A stretch of 64,000 bases of DNA from Rhynchonema sp. JSB1_4 (GCA_030248065.1 JASAMV010000638.1:1-64000); one strand, 5' to 3'; shown: positions 52,602 through 64,000, numbered from the stretch's first letter. Made by a program: numbers and translations. Notes: a model not told the origin generated them from the letters alone.

Positions 52602-53232
52602 GATTTTAAGATTTCTTTTTCTTTTTTCTCAAACGTTCGTCTTCATCACTTTTTTTAATCGCGGTGTTCTCCCTTGAGTGCCCTGGAAGCTTAGAGTTGG
52701 GTGGAAAGTCCAGTGGAAAGCTGAGTGGAACGCACGGTGAAAAAGTCCAGTGGAATGGATACGAGAGCTTAAAACATTGCACGTTGTAGCATGCCGTGCG
52801 CGACTGTGTGTGTGTTTTGTGTGGGAAAAATCTATCCTTGTGGTGACCAATAACACATGCTCGCGTATGTTGCAGAAACCCAGTTTGGTTCGGGTGTGTA
52901 GCGTTTCCAATGTTTTTGCGTGCGGAAATTACACGAGCGATTCCATTCAACTTTCCGAAAACACAAGTTCTAGTCGCTCTGCATACTAAATTCTGAGTTC
53001 TTATTAGCCCAGCTTTTCAAATTTGCAATTTGTGAGCAAGAAATTTAAAATATGCAATTGGCCATAAATAAACCTTCCGAAGTCAGAATGCCTAATGTCG
53101 TGATGTAACGGCATACAGGGCATAACATACAATATATATGACAAGATTATCGCCCAAAAACTGTCACATCTTGAAACGCATCAATAACAAGGATTAGAAA
53201 CATAGAGGTCATTAAAAATCGGTTGGCTGTCT
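52602..53232. other. No confident gene
   Basis: A minus-strand frame ends at 52606 with IKKSDEDERLRKKKKKS, which could be the lysine-rich tail of an unseen gene, but no exon structure was found. Confidence 0.3.
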
Positions 53233-54244
53233 CTAATGAATGCAATCTCTTTCTTCATCAGGCAATATCGCTTCCAGATTCCATGTCCCAATGTCTAGCG
53301 TCTTCTTGGGCACAGCACCACCGGTGATGTACTTGTTGGGCAATTCGAACTTCCAGCGACGTTGACATGGCTTAAAAGGTTACAAACGTCAAAATAATTC
53401 AGGTAGTTTGCTTAAATTTTAAAAACTGTTGGATCCAATTAAATGTCGATCACATATTAGGACAAAGATATTGGCCCTTTAGTGCTCAGGTGTTTGCATC
53501 ACACAGACGCTGACATCAGTTTTCGTAACCGGATTGGTTCTCACGCATGCTAGTTTGTGATTTACCTAATTCATAGAAATGACTACATTAGCATATTTTG
53601 CGCTAGTCTATATAAGAAATGTCAAATGAACCACGCCGATCCAATCCGATTATCAAAACTTCGATAAGAAAAGGACATTGCAGCAGCACAGTAATCTACC
53701 TGTAGGTGCAGTATACCTTTGTAGCATGCCACCCTACCTTTAGTCCATCATTACAATCGTGATAAATCTTCAAATGCGGGTCAATGGTGGTGCCCTCGGT
53801 TGTGTCACCCGACAAATCAAATCGTCCATCGCGGTCGGTCCGGCCGCTGTCCATTCGATCATCCGGGTCCGGACCTATGATGTTTTGAACAACTTTATTC
53901 GCTAATGGGGTTTTTGTCATTAGACACAGAACGGGATTTCACAAAAGATACATGCAGAAAAATAAAAAATTAAAAGCAAACTGAAAAAACTGGTTATACA
54001 ATTTACGCACCGAAGTCAATGTCAATCAATTTCACTTCCACATTCGCTGCCGGACTATTTCCGCACATGAGTTTGCCCCTGACGCGATAACTCTGTTTGC
54101 CCGTGTGCACATGGTCTGTGGCGGATAAAGAAAAATATGTACCACACTTTTGAGTCACCCTTTTGAGCTCGTAAAACACACACCTGTGATGCCGGCAAAG
54201 GCGACAGCGACACAGATCAGCAACAGGAGGCTGAGTCGGTGCAT
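53233..54244 (-). CDS. ttr: Transthyretin-like (TTR) secreted protein
   Basis: Four exons: 54244-54184, 54115-54011, 53901-53738, 53370-53233; 468 nt, 155 aa. Signal peptide MHRLSLLLLICVAVAFAG, then QSYRVRGKLMCGNSPAANVE, VKLIDIDFGANKVVQN, DRMDSGRTDRDGRFDLSGDT, DPHLKIYHDCND, PCQRRWKFELPNKYITGGAV and TLDIGTWNLE. This order (C-G near strand A, D-x-x-G-x-F-x-L-x-G, an I-x-H-x-C motif, C-x-R...P-x-x-Y) is the nematode TTR-like family, DUF290/PF01060. Such proteins are secreted; one C. elegans member (TTR-52) bridges dying cells to a phagocyte receptor, most are uncharacterised. A CAATTTTCAG acceptor lies about 43 bases before the ATG. The acceptor of exon 3 (CCCCATTAG) is unusual. Confidence 0.93.
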
Positions 54245-55428
54245 GCTGGGCGGTGCAGGGCAATTGGGTTTCAGGACAATTGATCTGAAAATTGATAGAA
54301 ACGAGCTTTCTATTGAGTGACACAGAAGTTTCACATGTTTGTTTATCATTGCAAATAAATAATTTTTGTCATTTCACAGAGCAACAGAAACTTGGGAACC
54401 GGATCAAAGCAAGCTTTGTCAAAAAATAACCCGTTTGATGCCTGCGTAAGACAGCTAAGACTGTACATCAATTTGATTGAAGTTAGAGCTTATACTGTCC
54501 AGGCAATAAGTGGAAACGGTGATTTTGTTAGCATGTGGTTGGTTACCGCACTGCACTGGTTTATGGGTACATTTTAACCAAAATAGTTGTGGGTTGTGTT
54601 GCACGTTATCAGTATGTTTATGTGTGTGGCACAGACTGTTTGTGACTTGCATTTTGTGATGCTCACATCCGTTTTCCTGTTAACTTTGATTGAGACCAAG
54701 CTGGTAGTTGTGCTCCTGTTTGAATTCACGGGCACCGTTATACTACTTATAGTACATGTCAGTCACTGGAGGTGTATTGCATGGCACAACTCACTGAACA
54801 AGGGTCTCTGGAAATGTGTTGGTGCACATTTATACCGGATGTTGTTTAGTTTGTTGTGTTTGTAACAAGCTGCTGATACTTAATGTGCTCTATGAAGAAA
54901 CAACCAACAAGCTTCAACAATTTGTCGTCAAATATTCAAATCTGAACGTTTCATCATGTCTTCTGTTGTGGAAACTGAGAAACAATAATTCCGAACCACG
55001 TGTGAGAGTCAACAAAGAACCAAAGGCAAATCAATGATAACAAATCGCAGGTCACGGTTCCTAGAGCTAGGTAGTACACGCTCTATCGGTCAAAAAAACA
55101 CAAAGATGTGACAAAACATAGCAATGAACTTCCAGAATATGCACAGTAAATTACATTTAAAGTGATATTTTGTGTATCTTTACGATTAAACGACCACGAC
55201 CACCAAAAACAAAATGAAATGCTGGACTCAAAGAGACCACGTTTTGGCTTTCGATTTGTGCCAAACGTGTAATGCTGCAATCAGGTTATAAAATACCAAA
55301 TATATAACGATAAACATGGCAAGAGAAATCAAATCTACACTGTATAACAGTAAAAAAATCTTTTCTGTGTGATATCAAATATAACACTGTGCAATTAAAC
55401 ATAATCAAATGTATAAAGCACAATAAAA
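54245..55428. other. Intergenic, no confident gene
   Basis: T/G-rich frames (54587-54865) are hydrophobic but lack splice support. Probably holds the 3' UTR of the SLC4 gene and the TTR promoter. Confidence 0.4.
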
Positions 55429-58400
55429 TCAAAAGAAACTCTTTCCCACATTGCTGGCCACCGTAACCATGTCATATGCATCCTGGTGGTCGTCATCCGG
55501 ATCATGCGTATCGTGCTCATCGAGCTGAAAAAAGTGAAAACGGGTCCTTGTCTGAGACTGAACATGTTTCATATTGGGACCACAGTCCATACACATGGAA
55601 TCAGAATATTAGTCCCGTGCATAAGAGAAAGAACTCACAGCTTGTAGCTCCGCTTCGCTGAAGATTTTTGGCAAGATGAATTGCCGCACGAATCCAAGGA
55701 GCAGCAGAATGAACGGGAAAGCCATCGATGTCTGTTTGAAATACTTCACGACGTAGACGGCTGCCAGTGACACCACTTGCAACAGCGTGAAGAAGTGCAT
55801 ACGCCACATTGTGACCTGAAATATCATGAGGCGCAAAGGTTAATGATGTTTCACTAAGGGCTTGGGGTCACATGACTATCTGATGCCTTTGCACTGACGG
55901 TGACCCAGGCCCAATCGGGCAACCAAAAACACGTTGCGCAATTCACATTGTAAACATCCACCGACCTCCTGACAATAGGGCGCGTCCGGGAAATATTTTT
56001 CAGGAATGAAGAAGAGCACCATTCGTCGAATCAACTGTACGCCCATCAGGTTCATCACACCCAAATAGAGGAACACGCCAAACAGCACACTCAATGGCAG
56101 GCGGGTCAGGAATGCGCCAGCAAACGCGCACAGGCCTGAAAGGCAAGGAATAGGGGACTGGTACAGTTTGTTTTGTACGTGACCAAGCTGAGGTGTCAGC
56201 TAACCAAGGCCAAGTAACCCAAACAAAGTGTCTCTTACCAACTAAAAGGGCAACAATGATGCAGGTGACCCGTTGTTCAATCACTCGGTCCACTTTTGGC
56301 AACTCGCCTGGTGCGTGCTTTTTCATTATAGTCAAGGAGCTGAAACATTAGAATGTTTGAAATGATAGAATAAAAGATGGTCACTATGAGGAGGGTACAC
56401 ATACCGTTTGAAGTCATTACCAAAACCAGACAACACTCGCGAGCAGCGAAGCTCTGTGCAACACCTAACATTTTACAAATGATGAAAAGTGCTCAAAGCG
56501 CATGGCACAATATTCAAAATATCATTTACCTGCAATGTGCCAATGACTGTACGGCAGCAGCACACATCCAAGGCAGGCCAAACAGTCCACACAGGACACA
56601 CAACAATCCCATCAAAGGCATGTCCCAATGGTGACCGCCACTGCCCTTCGATAGACCGCGGTCGCGTTTGTTCAATAGCAATCTGCAAGAAATGGTAGCA
56701 AATCACAAACATAAATTATAGGCATAGACCTGGATCATGTTTAGATAACATTATTTAGTTTCTTCCATCTTTCAAGGCAGAAACCGAACTAAATTTACAA
56801 TTGTTTTTGAAAATAAACTTCGAGCAACTCACTCGGTGATCTGCGTCTCGACAAACAACAGAATGTAGAGCAGGAAAGCGGGCACAACAGCGAATATGTA
56901 GCCCCAACTTTGTTCAGCTGGGAATTTGGGGTTCACTATCCATTCACTCGCATCGCCTGATGTACGGCCGAAGTACGACGGCATGTCGACGGTCTAGAAA
57001 ACGTGGCTTTTGGACAAATTTGAGCAATTCATTACATTATTGACATGGATATCATATTGTCGGTATACCGTTTTGATGAAACCAGTCTTGGAAACTAATG
57101 AATGAAACAACGCTTTGCTTACAAGCTTGCTGACAAACATAAACATTCAAAATTTATAGATGATTTCAGAAACCGGGCTAAACTGTACCTAGTTCAGGTA
57201 CTCGCACTACACACCCACCTGCAGGTACACATTGTTGAACACCAACGCGCTGAACGATCCGACAACCAGAATCGAAAAGAGCACACCGAAATCACCCAGG
57301 ATTTGGCGCATCTGGAAAACATGCCGTAATCCGAATAATGTGGCTTGTTTACAGTAATACATTGTCGCTTTGATCAAGATATGAAGCTTACAGTGCTGGA
57401 AACGTAAGTGGGTTGAAACAACACAGTGTTTACGATTAATTGAATAATGTTTGCAGTTTTCACTCTTGTTATCATGCCCACCGACAGAGGTGACCAGTTG
57501 ACGCACTAATAGCAGATGGTGGTTTTGGCTCCAATATTTATGTATGTCGGCGCGTTCAAAACAGTTCACCGACCTGCCGTCCAAAATACACACTTGATCG
57601 CAGCCATTTGAATGTGAACGCCAGCACGAATGTGATGATCACAAACATGCATGTCAACAGACCTGAAAAGAAAGATCTCAACCACATTGCTATGTAGGTA
57701 CTACATCTTTCTCGATGTTTTTTGATGAACTTTTTCTCATAAAAATCAAGTGCATCGCTCACCGGTATCGGGCTGATGCATGACGTGATCACAAATTGTG
57801 TCGTCGTGAACCCCTGAAATTTCGTGAGCAAAATTGGTTTGTTTTCAATGCAGAATACCAGCTTCATTTTCCAGAGCAACACCGGGCCCGCATACCGACA
57901 TATTTTCATTTTTACAGCAATTTTTAAACCATCACCCACCAAACAAATGATCGTCAGTGAAGAATCCGCTGGTCATTTCGTGCATCATCATGTGGTTCAT
58001 ACTTGCATTGGAGCAATCCTTGTGGTGCATGGCGATGTACCAGTCGATTTGTTGGATCGGATTGGTGATCAGCGTCTCCAATATTTGAATGATTTTGTGA
58101 CAATTGTATGCTCAGAAATTCATAAAATCCGCAATGAAACCAACAAATTTCATGAATTTCACGCATTCGGCAATGAAAATGATGGAAATCAACGTTGAGA
58201 ATATGTCCTCCGTGAAACGCGTCACGTAGCGCAGCAAAACGGCACCCTGTCAATGGTCATTGGCAGTGTTCGAACGGGATCCCGATCCCGATCCCGATCC
58301 CGGGATCCCGGGCCCTTTTTCTGATCCCGATCCCGATCCCGATCCCGGCATTTTGAAAAAGACAATCCCGATCCCGATCCCGATCCCGCCCAAAAAAGTA

Positions 58401-61400
58401 CCGGGATCGGGATTAAGTTTTGAGAACAAAAAGTAAAAAATTAAGCAATCATAATTCGCCAAGCTGTTGTAAGGGCGCGGCCATGCAAACGCGGGCGCGG
58501 GTCGCGGGTCAGAAAAAATACTCTGTATGTCCAGCAACCGTGTTTGCATGCCGCACTTGCGGGTCGCGGTTTGCGGGTCACTTGAAACATTTGTTTGGCT
58601 GCAACACACAAAAATTAACCAATCCGCGTCCAGCCAACGTCGCAGACTGCCGTAGCACAGCGCTGATTGGTTCATTTTTGTGTGTGATAGCTAAATAAAT
58701 GTTTCAAGTGTCCCGCAAACCGCGACCCGCAAGTGCGGCCATGCAAACGCGGGGCGGTCATTGAACATAGAATTATTGCTGACCCGCGGCCCACAATCGT
58801 GTTTGCGTGGCCGCGCCCCTAAGAGGTGCTCGACGGCTGATTCCAAGCGTGATGAAACCGCAAGCACCACCACTCGCGAACAAGTCGAGCTGGAACTGAA
58901 CGGTTACACAAAGTTGCATCGAACGAACGGACTCAGTTTCGAGGAAAGGTTGTCATGGTGGGCAACAAATGAGACAAAGTTTCCGCGACTGGCACGTCTA
59001 GCTTCCAAATATCTAAGCGCTCCGCTTACAAGCGTGCCTTCTGAACAGCTCTTTCCCAGTGCAGCTGATTTGTTTGACGGCAAAAGATACCGCTTGAAAC
59101 CAGAAAATGGTGAAATGCCTGTCTTTTTGTCAAAGGCTTTGCCATTGATCGACTACAATTATGATCTTTGAACTTATCCGTCATCAGCTATTCTCGATTT
59201 TCAATCGGCTTTAATCACTATTCCGGGTGTTTATCCATGTGTGATAAACATGTTTCATGGTTGTCTGTGACATTAACGTGCATCTTATACAAAAAATGAT
59301 AAAAACTATTGCCTTTGGACTATCTGGTCAATCCCGATCCCGATCCCGGGATCCCGGGTTTTTAAAACCGGGATCCCGATCCCGATCCCGATCCCGACAC
59401 TTTCTTGATCCCAATCCCGATCCCGATCCCGGGATTAAAAATGAATCCCGTTCGAACACTGGTCATTGGATAAGGATAAATAATTTCTTGAGAATAATTA
59501 TTATTGTCATATTTGATAATGCCGCAAAAATGTGCAAAATAGTGGATTGCAAACCTCGAATGCCGTTGTGATCAGTGTGAAGAGCAGAATCCAGACCGAT
59601 GTCCAAAATCGAACGACCATGAAATCGAGGCCGACCGTGTGCATGAACTGCAATGAGGAAAATTTGCAAAATTTATTAAAAAATTGCAAAAACGGTTGAA
59701 ACACTGGCAAACTTTGCATAAACTGGCTTCGAATATGAGCACGGGACCGGTGGCTGCCTGAATGAGCAAGGGCTGTGCACTGAACATGCCCCACAACACG
59801 CCACAGATGCATTGAGCCACTAATGTTTCAATAATGCCCATCGCGTCATGTGTGTAAGTGCCTGTAACATCATGGTGTTTGCTATTTTCTATGTGTGTAA
59901 GTGCCTGTAACATCGTGGTGTTTGCTATTTTCTCTTTCGTTTAATTAGCAATCAAAAGATGAAAAAATCAGCATGTACCCATCAATCCACCAAATGTGAT
60001 GGCGGGCGCAAACGCGGCAAAGAACATGAACACCACACTGGCGATGCACTGGTGATTCCACGCGTCACGGAAATCGGACCTGGAAAAGCACATGCTTTTT
60101 CTAAACTTGGATGCCCTCTTTTCAAGCTGCTCCAAAAATCAAACTACTGAAGATATCCCCTCAAGCCAACCCACCAATAATACGGCAGTCTGTCCTGAAA
60201 GTCAGCCCACATGCCACCGAACAGTTTACCAGTGCGCACCAGTGGATTGCGACGTTTGATCTTTGGTGATGTCTTGCCGCTTGATGGTGGTTGGCTGCTG
60301 CTGCCAGTCTCACTGCTCGATCGGGATGAACGAGCTGAATACAAACACTTGTTTCTTTCCTTTTTTTTTGGCGTTTCTTGTTCCTTCGAGTGTCCCGTTT
60401 GGCTCTTTCTTCTTAGTATTTTCTTTTTGATCTCCTATTTTTTTTTTCGATACGTGAAGCTCGACAATTTTTCCAATCTTTATAGCCCACCTTCAACTGA
60501 TCCCTCCTTTTTCTCCCTCCTCTTTTGTCGCTGACGTTTTTGTCGTCGTTTCATCGCCTTGGTTGCCTCCTGCGGCGAGAACACCCGATCGCTGTCGATT
60601 TCTCCTGCAAATTTGTTAATTTTGCAACAAAAATATATTTTTAAAATTCCTGATTTTTCCGAACGCAAAAATCGTCAAACCCGGCGGCAAAACCAGCGAA
60701 TCGTCGAGAAAATCATCCAACGCCTCCAGCATATCGTTACGATCGGCGGCACGATAGGCGATGTCGTTGAATGTCTGAAACATTACTTTGTGCAGTTGCT
60801 AATGAGGTTTAACGTTTGTAATTGTGAAACATCAGCCAGTCATCAGTCGCCAACCGGATTGGCCATCAGAGTGGCAAGCGATCGTCCGAGTTCGTGATAG
60901 TCGACGTCGGTGAGCGGCGGGCCAAGAATGACGAATAGAAAACTAAAAAAGATCAATTTTACTTTGATAAACAGCAGTGGGCTAGACCCTCGTCATTGAT
61001 TCCTAATAAAATCCTGTTTAATAACTGTACAACGATATGTGCGATAGCTTGCTCCTTGTTGCAGAACAGAACGTCACAGGTGTGAAAAACAGGGATCTCA
61101 ATTTTGTACGCACGGTACTAATATTTAACAAACAAATGTACCGAATCGGCAAGGGTGCCTCAAACAACTCCGGCATGTGATTGCCATCAAGCAACCGAAC
61201 CATCGCGAAACGCACTGTCTGCAGCTCGGGCAGTTCACCGACGAACACCTGCGTAGGTGGCGAAATGGGTTGAACTGTGGCTTGGACCAGCGTTTGTTAT
61301 CATGTCCATTCAACTATGGTTTTATGACCACGTTACTGCCAGCACCGGAACTGATTTTGGTGTGAAACATCATTGCTGGTGTAAACCAACAAAATATTAT

Positions 61401-62441
61401 GACCACAGAACATCAGCTGGGCTTCGGACCCGAACAGTTTCGTTGGACACACAAGACTGCATACAAATATAAGAACAGGCGTAAGGAAATGAGAATAAGA
61501 ATAGAAATTCTATCGAAAAGATCTTTTCCCAGCTTCACCCTATAGTCTATACCTGTGCCACTTCAGCCTCAGTCGGCAATCGATTCATCAACGTCTTCAT
61601 GTCGTGTGTTGTTTGTGTGTTGTGCAGTCGTCGACTCAACGACGTTGTGCTGCCATGCCAGTTGGCCATGTTGCTCGCGTGTGACGTCTTGTGTGCTGGG
61701 GGACGCATTGCGTGACCGTTCAAAGCTGCAAGCAAATGAAATGGCCCATTGAAGAAAGTTTGTCCATGTTTTTAGACTATACACAGGGCATGAATAGGCT
61801 GCCTGATCAATCACGTATAAGTATGTGAAGGTGCTGTGGAGATGGCAGACCTGCTTTCCAACCGAATTGTGCACGTTCGAGTTATCTCCATAGAAGAACG
61901 GTGCACCAGGCCATCGTCAGTGCAAATACAGCAGCTGACCACGCAGTGCACAGTGAGCTTTGTCGCAACCATTATAGTGCACCCACCTTATAATGACCAT
62001 CTCTGTATATACATAGTGTCGGGCACTTCCAATTAATCACCAATGTACCTTATCTGCTGCTCTACACGCAGGGAATATTCATCATTCCTCGATGAAGGCA
62101 TCCCATCCCAATCACGTAGCCATGAAAAGGGTGGATTATAACATGGGTTGTGTGCCGTGGTTTTGGTTTCCCGTTTAGAGCCGCTGTTTTCACACACGTT
62201 GTGGTGCACCGGGCCATTGTCAGTGCATATGCGCCGAATGCATCTATAATTACACCCCAGATCACACGGACCTGCTGGTGGCCCCACTCCATTAGTCGTT
62301 GTCCCGTTTATTCCAATGCCATTATTTGTCTTCTCTTCGGGCTCCTTCTCCTCCGCAATGGCTACATTCGATTGCATTCGATGCATAAACGACAGTCGGT
62401 GTGGTTGGTTGGCCAGGGACGATAGGAAACCGCTGCTGTTG
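55429..62441 (-). CDS. SLC4 family bicarbonate transporter / anion exchanger
   Basis: Twenty-one exons in phase: 62441-62272, 61725-61553, 61248-61142, 60942-60855, 60774-60681, 60604-60491, 60334-60175, 60079-59979, 59861-59713, 59647-59555, 58246-58145, 58075-57940, 57813-57763, 57662-57574, 57311-57219, 56993-56833, 56682-56530, 56339-56239, 56135-55966, 55815-55639, 55524-55429. The first in-frame ATG is 62386 (840 aa); an upstream exon may exist. The cytoplasmic domain shows LPTEAEVAQVFVGELPELQ, FLFVILGPPLTDVDYHELGR and NDIAYRAADRNDMLEALDDF. Membrane part: NPLVRTGKLFGGMWADFQDR, SDFRDAWNHQCIASVVFMFF, AATGPVLIFEASL, TRFTEDIFSTLISIIFI, ILGDFGVLFSILVVGSFSAL, FVETQITE, GLFGLPWMCAAAVQSLAH, EQRVTCIIVALLVG, LSVLFGVFLYLGVMNLMGVQ. 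It moves bicarbonate, with chloride or sodium, across the plasma membrane; I cannot tell which. One intron holds a hAT element. Confidence 0.93.
58473..58819. mobile_element. Harbinger-like MITE nested in the hAT element, 347 bp
   Basis: Ends GGGCGCGGCCATGCAAACGC and, inverted, GGGGCGCGGCCACGCAAACAC; TAA flanks both sides (58470-58472 and 58820-58822). The interior has CCGCAAACCGCGACCCGC and its inverse. A GGGC start and a TAA target fit PIF/Harbinger. Confidence 0.8.
58823..59171 (+). pseudogene. hAT transposase C-terminal dimerisation domain fragment
   Basis: Open frame to a TGA at 59169-59171: EQVELELNGYTKLH, LSFEERLSWWATNETKFPRL, ARLASKYLSAPLTSVPSEQL, FPSAADLFDGKRYRLKPENG. The WW-x-x-N...FP-x-LA-x-LA-x-(K)YL...TSVPSE-x-LF order is the hAT dimerisation region. 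The N-terminal zinc finger and most of the catalytic core are missing, and the MITE sits just before it, so this copy cannot encode an active transposase. Confidence 0.85.
59848..59933. repeat. 43-bp tandem duplication across a splice acceptor
   Basis: ATGTGTGTAAGTGCCTGTAA and the following 23 bases occur at 59848-59890 and again at 59891-59933, with one difference (CATCATGG / CATCGTGG). On the minus strand each copy contains GATGTTACAG, so the SLC4 exon ending at 59861 has two tandem acceptors 43 bases apart. Use of the outer one would shift the frame. Confidence 0.9.
61850..62235. repeat. Copies of a GGTGCACCAGGCCATCGTCA repeat in an SLC4 intron
   Basis: GGTGCACCAGGCCATCGTCA at about 61901 and GGTGCACCGGGCCATTGTCA at about 62197; a third, GGTGCACCAGGCCATCATCA, at about 29848, and a looser relative near 18083. 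Boundaries and class unknown. Confidence 0.45.
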
Positions 62442-63221
62442 CTGTAATAGGGATCAGTGTGCAAATGGGTGTGTTATTTTTATTGATGGTGCACAGGAAG
62501 TTTAGTGACGAAGTCCAGACGGTGCAACATCTACATTTTATTCTCCGTTCCAATCCAATACATCCAAACAGTGAAGTTCACAAGCACAGAAACACAGAAA
62601 GTAAGCCAGTCAGTTAGGTGCAGTCAAAACATCAATCAATATAATAGCGTGGGTAAAGTCAAGCACTGCTGCTAGCTGCACACGCTGTAAACACGTGATA
62701 CGCATTATTGGGGATTAGTCACCACATCCTCCCCCTCCAGAAAAGACAAAGAAATACTAATTGATCATTATTATGAATCAAAGATGCATTTGACCAGTCC
62801 ATTCATTCCAGTTATTTCTTTCTTCGTAAGTCTATTCATTCATTCATGTCTTCTTGCATTGAATGTTCGTATACACTTCTTGAGCCATCGTCGACTGGTT
62901 GTAGATTGACATTTGGATCGATACGAATAGACGGGTAACGATGTGGATAAAGAATGACACGTAGCGATGCAGATAAACGAATGACACGTAGATAATTGAC
63001 GCAGCGATATAGAAGATAAACGAACGTAAGCACATTTCGCGGCACAAGATTAACGAACCACCAGAATAATGTGAATCGCCCCAAAACTGTGTTTTTGTGG
63101 CCCAAAGCGAAAAATTTTTGCGTCCCTGTGAGCAAAATTTGAATCACTGTGAACCCAATCCTGAATCCCTGTGGAAAACGCAAATTTGGAATCGGAATTA
63201 CTCGACGAATATTGTGCAACC
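62442..63221. other. Probable 5' LTR and leader of a BEL/Pao element
   Basis: Lies directly before the gag frame. Short internal repeats (GATAAACGAATGACACGTAG-like at about 62945-63025) and CCTGTG-type repeats at 63125-63175 are present. I could not define LTR borders or a primer-binding site because the second LTR is outside the window. SLC4 5' untranslated sequence may overlap its left part. Confidence 0.35.
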
Positions 63222-64000
63222 ATGGCAACCAAATCTCCCAGCGGTCGTCTTCGAATGGGATTGCCTCAATGTTACAGCTCGCTGACAGCTCTCATGAAAC
63301 GTGTGCAGGACAAAGACTACCCGTCGTGTGAGTTTTTCGATCGCCAGGATCCGCCAGGTACGATTATTGCAAAATGTCGCGCAGCAAAAATTGAGATTAT
63401 TGCGTTTGTTGACAATCTCAAAAATCGCATCGCTGCTGTGTCAGACAGAAATGAGGAATGGCTGCAAATGTTGGGTGACCTGGACGAAAGCTCGAAGGCT
63501 TTCGCAGATGAGTTGCAATTGTATAATGACTTTTTTGGTTCGAAATACCAGCCCGCGCTGGATGATGCGAATGACCTGAAAAGCTATTTGGTTTCGAAAC
63601 TGCATGAGCTGGACGAGAACATTGAGATGGCCGGTCGCAAAAGTCGATCGTCCAGTGCTGAACGGCAGACAGGTTCTGGTGCCGATGGGGCTGCGTTGGT
63701 GCAGCAGCTCACCAGTGCACTAACCACGGTTCAGTCCCGACCACCGAGGTCGGTCAAATATGAGTCTCTCAAGCCATTGCAGTTTGACGGGCAGATCAAA
63801 AACTGGCCAGAATTTTGGACACAGTTCCGATCGAATGTGCACGACGACCCATCGTATTCGAAGGCCGAGAAACTCGGTCTGCTCAAACGCTCGTGTGTGG
63901 CCAAGGCGGCAGTTACGATTGAAGGCTTCGCAACAACTGATGAGAATTATGATCAAGTCGTGAGTTTGTTGGTGAAAAGGTATGGTGATGAGAAGGCTTT
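63222..64000 (+). CDS. BEL/Pao-type retrotransposon gag start (DUF1759), runs off the window
   Basis: Open from the ATG at 63222 to the window end, 259 codons, no stop. The N-terminal part is helical and charged (ANDLKSYLVSKLHELDEN). From about residue 182 comes the DUF1759-like capsid region: SLKPLQFDGQIKNWPEFWTQ, FRSNVHDDPSYSKAEKLGLL, TIEGFATTDENYDQVVSLLV, KRYGDEKAF. The pattern L-x-x-F-x-G-x-x-x-x-W-x-x-F-W-x-x-F...KL-x-x-L is typical of Pao/BEL gag-pol polyproteins. An unbroken frame suggests a young copy. Protease, RT and integrase would follow beyond 64000. Confidence 0.85.
   Translation, partial: MATKSPSGRLRMGLPQCYSSLTALMKRVQDKDYPSCEFFDRQDPPGTIIAKCRAAKIEIIAFVDNLKNRIAAVSDRNEEWLQMLGDLDESSKAFADELQLYNDFFGSKYQPALDDANDLKSYLVSKLHELDENIEMAGRKSRSSSAERQTGSGADGAALVQQLTSALTTVQSRPPRSVKYESLKPLQFDGQIKNWPEFWTQFRSNVHDDPSYSKAEKLGLLKRSCVAKAAVTIEGFATTDENYDQVVSLLVKRYGDEKA

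Larger units (their letters stand above)
58264..59461. mobile_element. hAT element with GATCCC arrays in an SLC4 intron, 1198 bp
   Basis: Ends CAGTGTTCGAACGGGAT on both sides; perfect 8-bp duplication GTCATTGG at 58256-58263 and 59462-59469. Both ends carry long CCCGATCCCGATCC arrays. It contains a fragment of hAT transposase (58823-59171) and a nested Harbinger-like MITE (58473-58819). It lies in the intron 58247-59554, its left end only 17 bases from the 3' splice site of the SLC4 exon on the minus strand. Confidence 0.95.

Noticed and set aside
52606..52950. 114-codon minus-strand frame with a lysine-rich end
   Set aside because: Starts in composition unlike protein and has no supporting exon; only the last 17 residues look possible.
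57954..58253. Minus-strand 99-codon frame near the hAT insertion
   Set aside because: Shadow of two SLC4 exons in the wrong register; the true reading gives VTRFTEDIFSTLISIIFI and NPIQQIDWYIAMHHKD.

Overview
The window is nuclear DNA of a nematode. Evidence: short introns with GT...TTTCAG borders; likely trans-splice acceptors a few to tens of bases upstream of start codons; and nematode-typical families, namely a transthyretin-like secreted protein, a TIL protease inhibitor and Srg-like serpentine receptors. The assignment to Nematoda is inference from families and splice sites. I cannot name the genus, but the transposon load and a Tlx-type homeobox gene do not look like Caenorhabditis.

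Layout. 0.1-5 kb: transposon relics, a complete two-exon TIL inhibitor gene and the last exon of a cysteine-rich membrane protein. 6.3-26.5 kb: a tandem segmental duplication. Unit 1 (6309-11822) holds a complete minus-strand Srg-like receptor. Unit 2 (11879-26461) holds the same receptor split by about 8.3 kb of later insertions, including a LINE, foldback elements and a SINE. Because each unit serves as the empty-site control for the other, several transposon boundaries are fixed to the base. In both receptor copies a long GT/CA microsatellite is read as a His-Thr tract. 26.5-31.8 kb: gene-poor. 31.9-33.6 kb: a complete five-exon Tlx-class homeobox gene. 35.1-40.2 kb: two tandem paralogues of a nucleotide-diphospho-sugar transferase-like membrane protein, eight exons and 412 aa each. 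41.0-50.6 kb: three minus-strand housekeeping genes in a row, RBM42, KRR1 and UBFD1 in order of transcription, possibly an operon. 48.3-52.6 kb: a dense, nested cluster of non-autonomous DNA transposons in and upstream of RBM42. 53.2-54.2 kb: a transthyretin-like gene. 55.4-62.4 kb: a 21-exon SLC4 bicarbonate transporter with a hAT element in one intron. 63.2 kb to the end: the start of a BEL/Pao-type gag-pol.

No single pathway links the genes. RBM42 (mRNA processing) and KRR1 (ribosome assembly) are both RNA-related. Gene models were built by hand from splice signals, reading phase and remembered family sequence; every multi-exon model called complete sums to a whole number of codons.

The most unusual material is (1) the in-frame His-Thr array in a receptor extracellular loop, (2) a transposon family that keeps one terminal repeat but carries different element-specific direct-repeat arrays, and (3) a stretch of about 1.35 kb identical between duplicated units whose other parts have clearly diverged.
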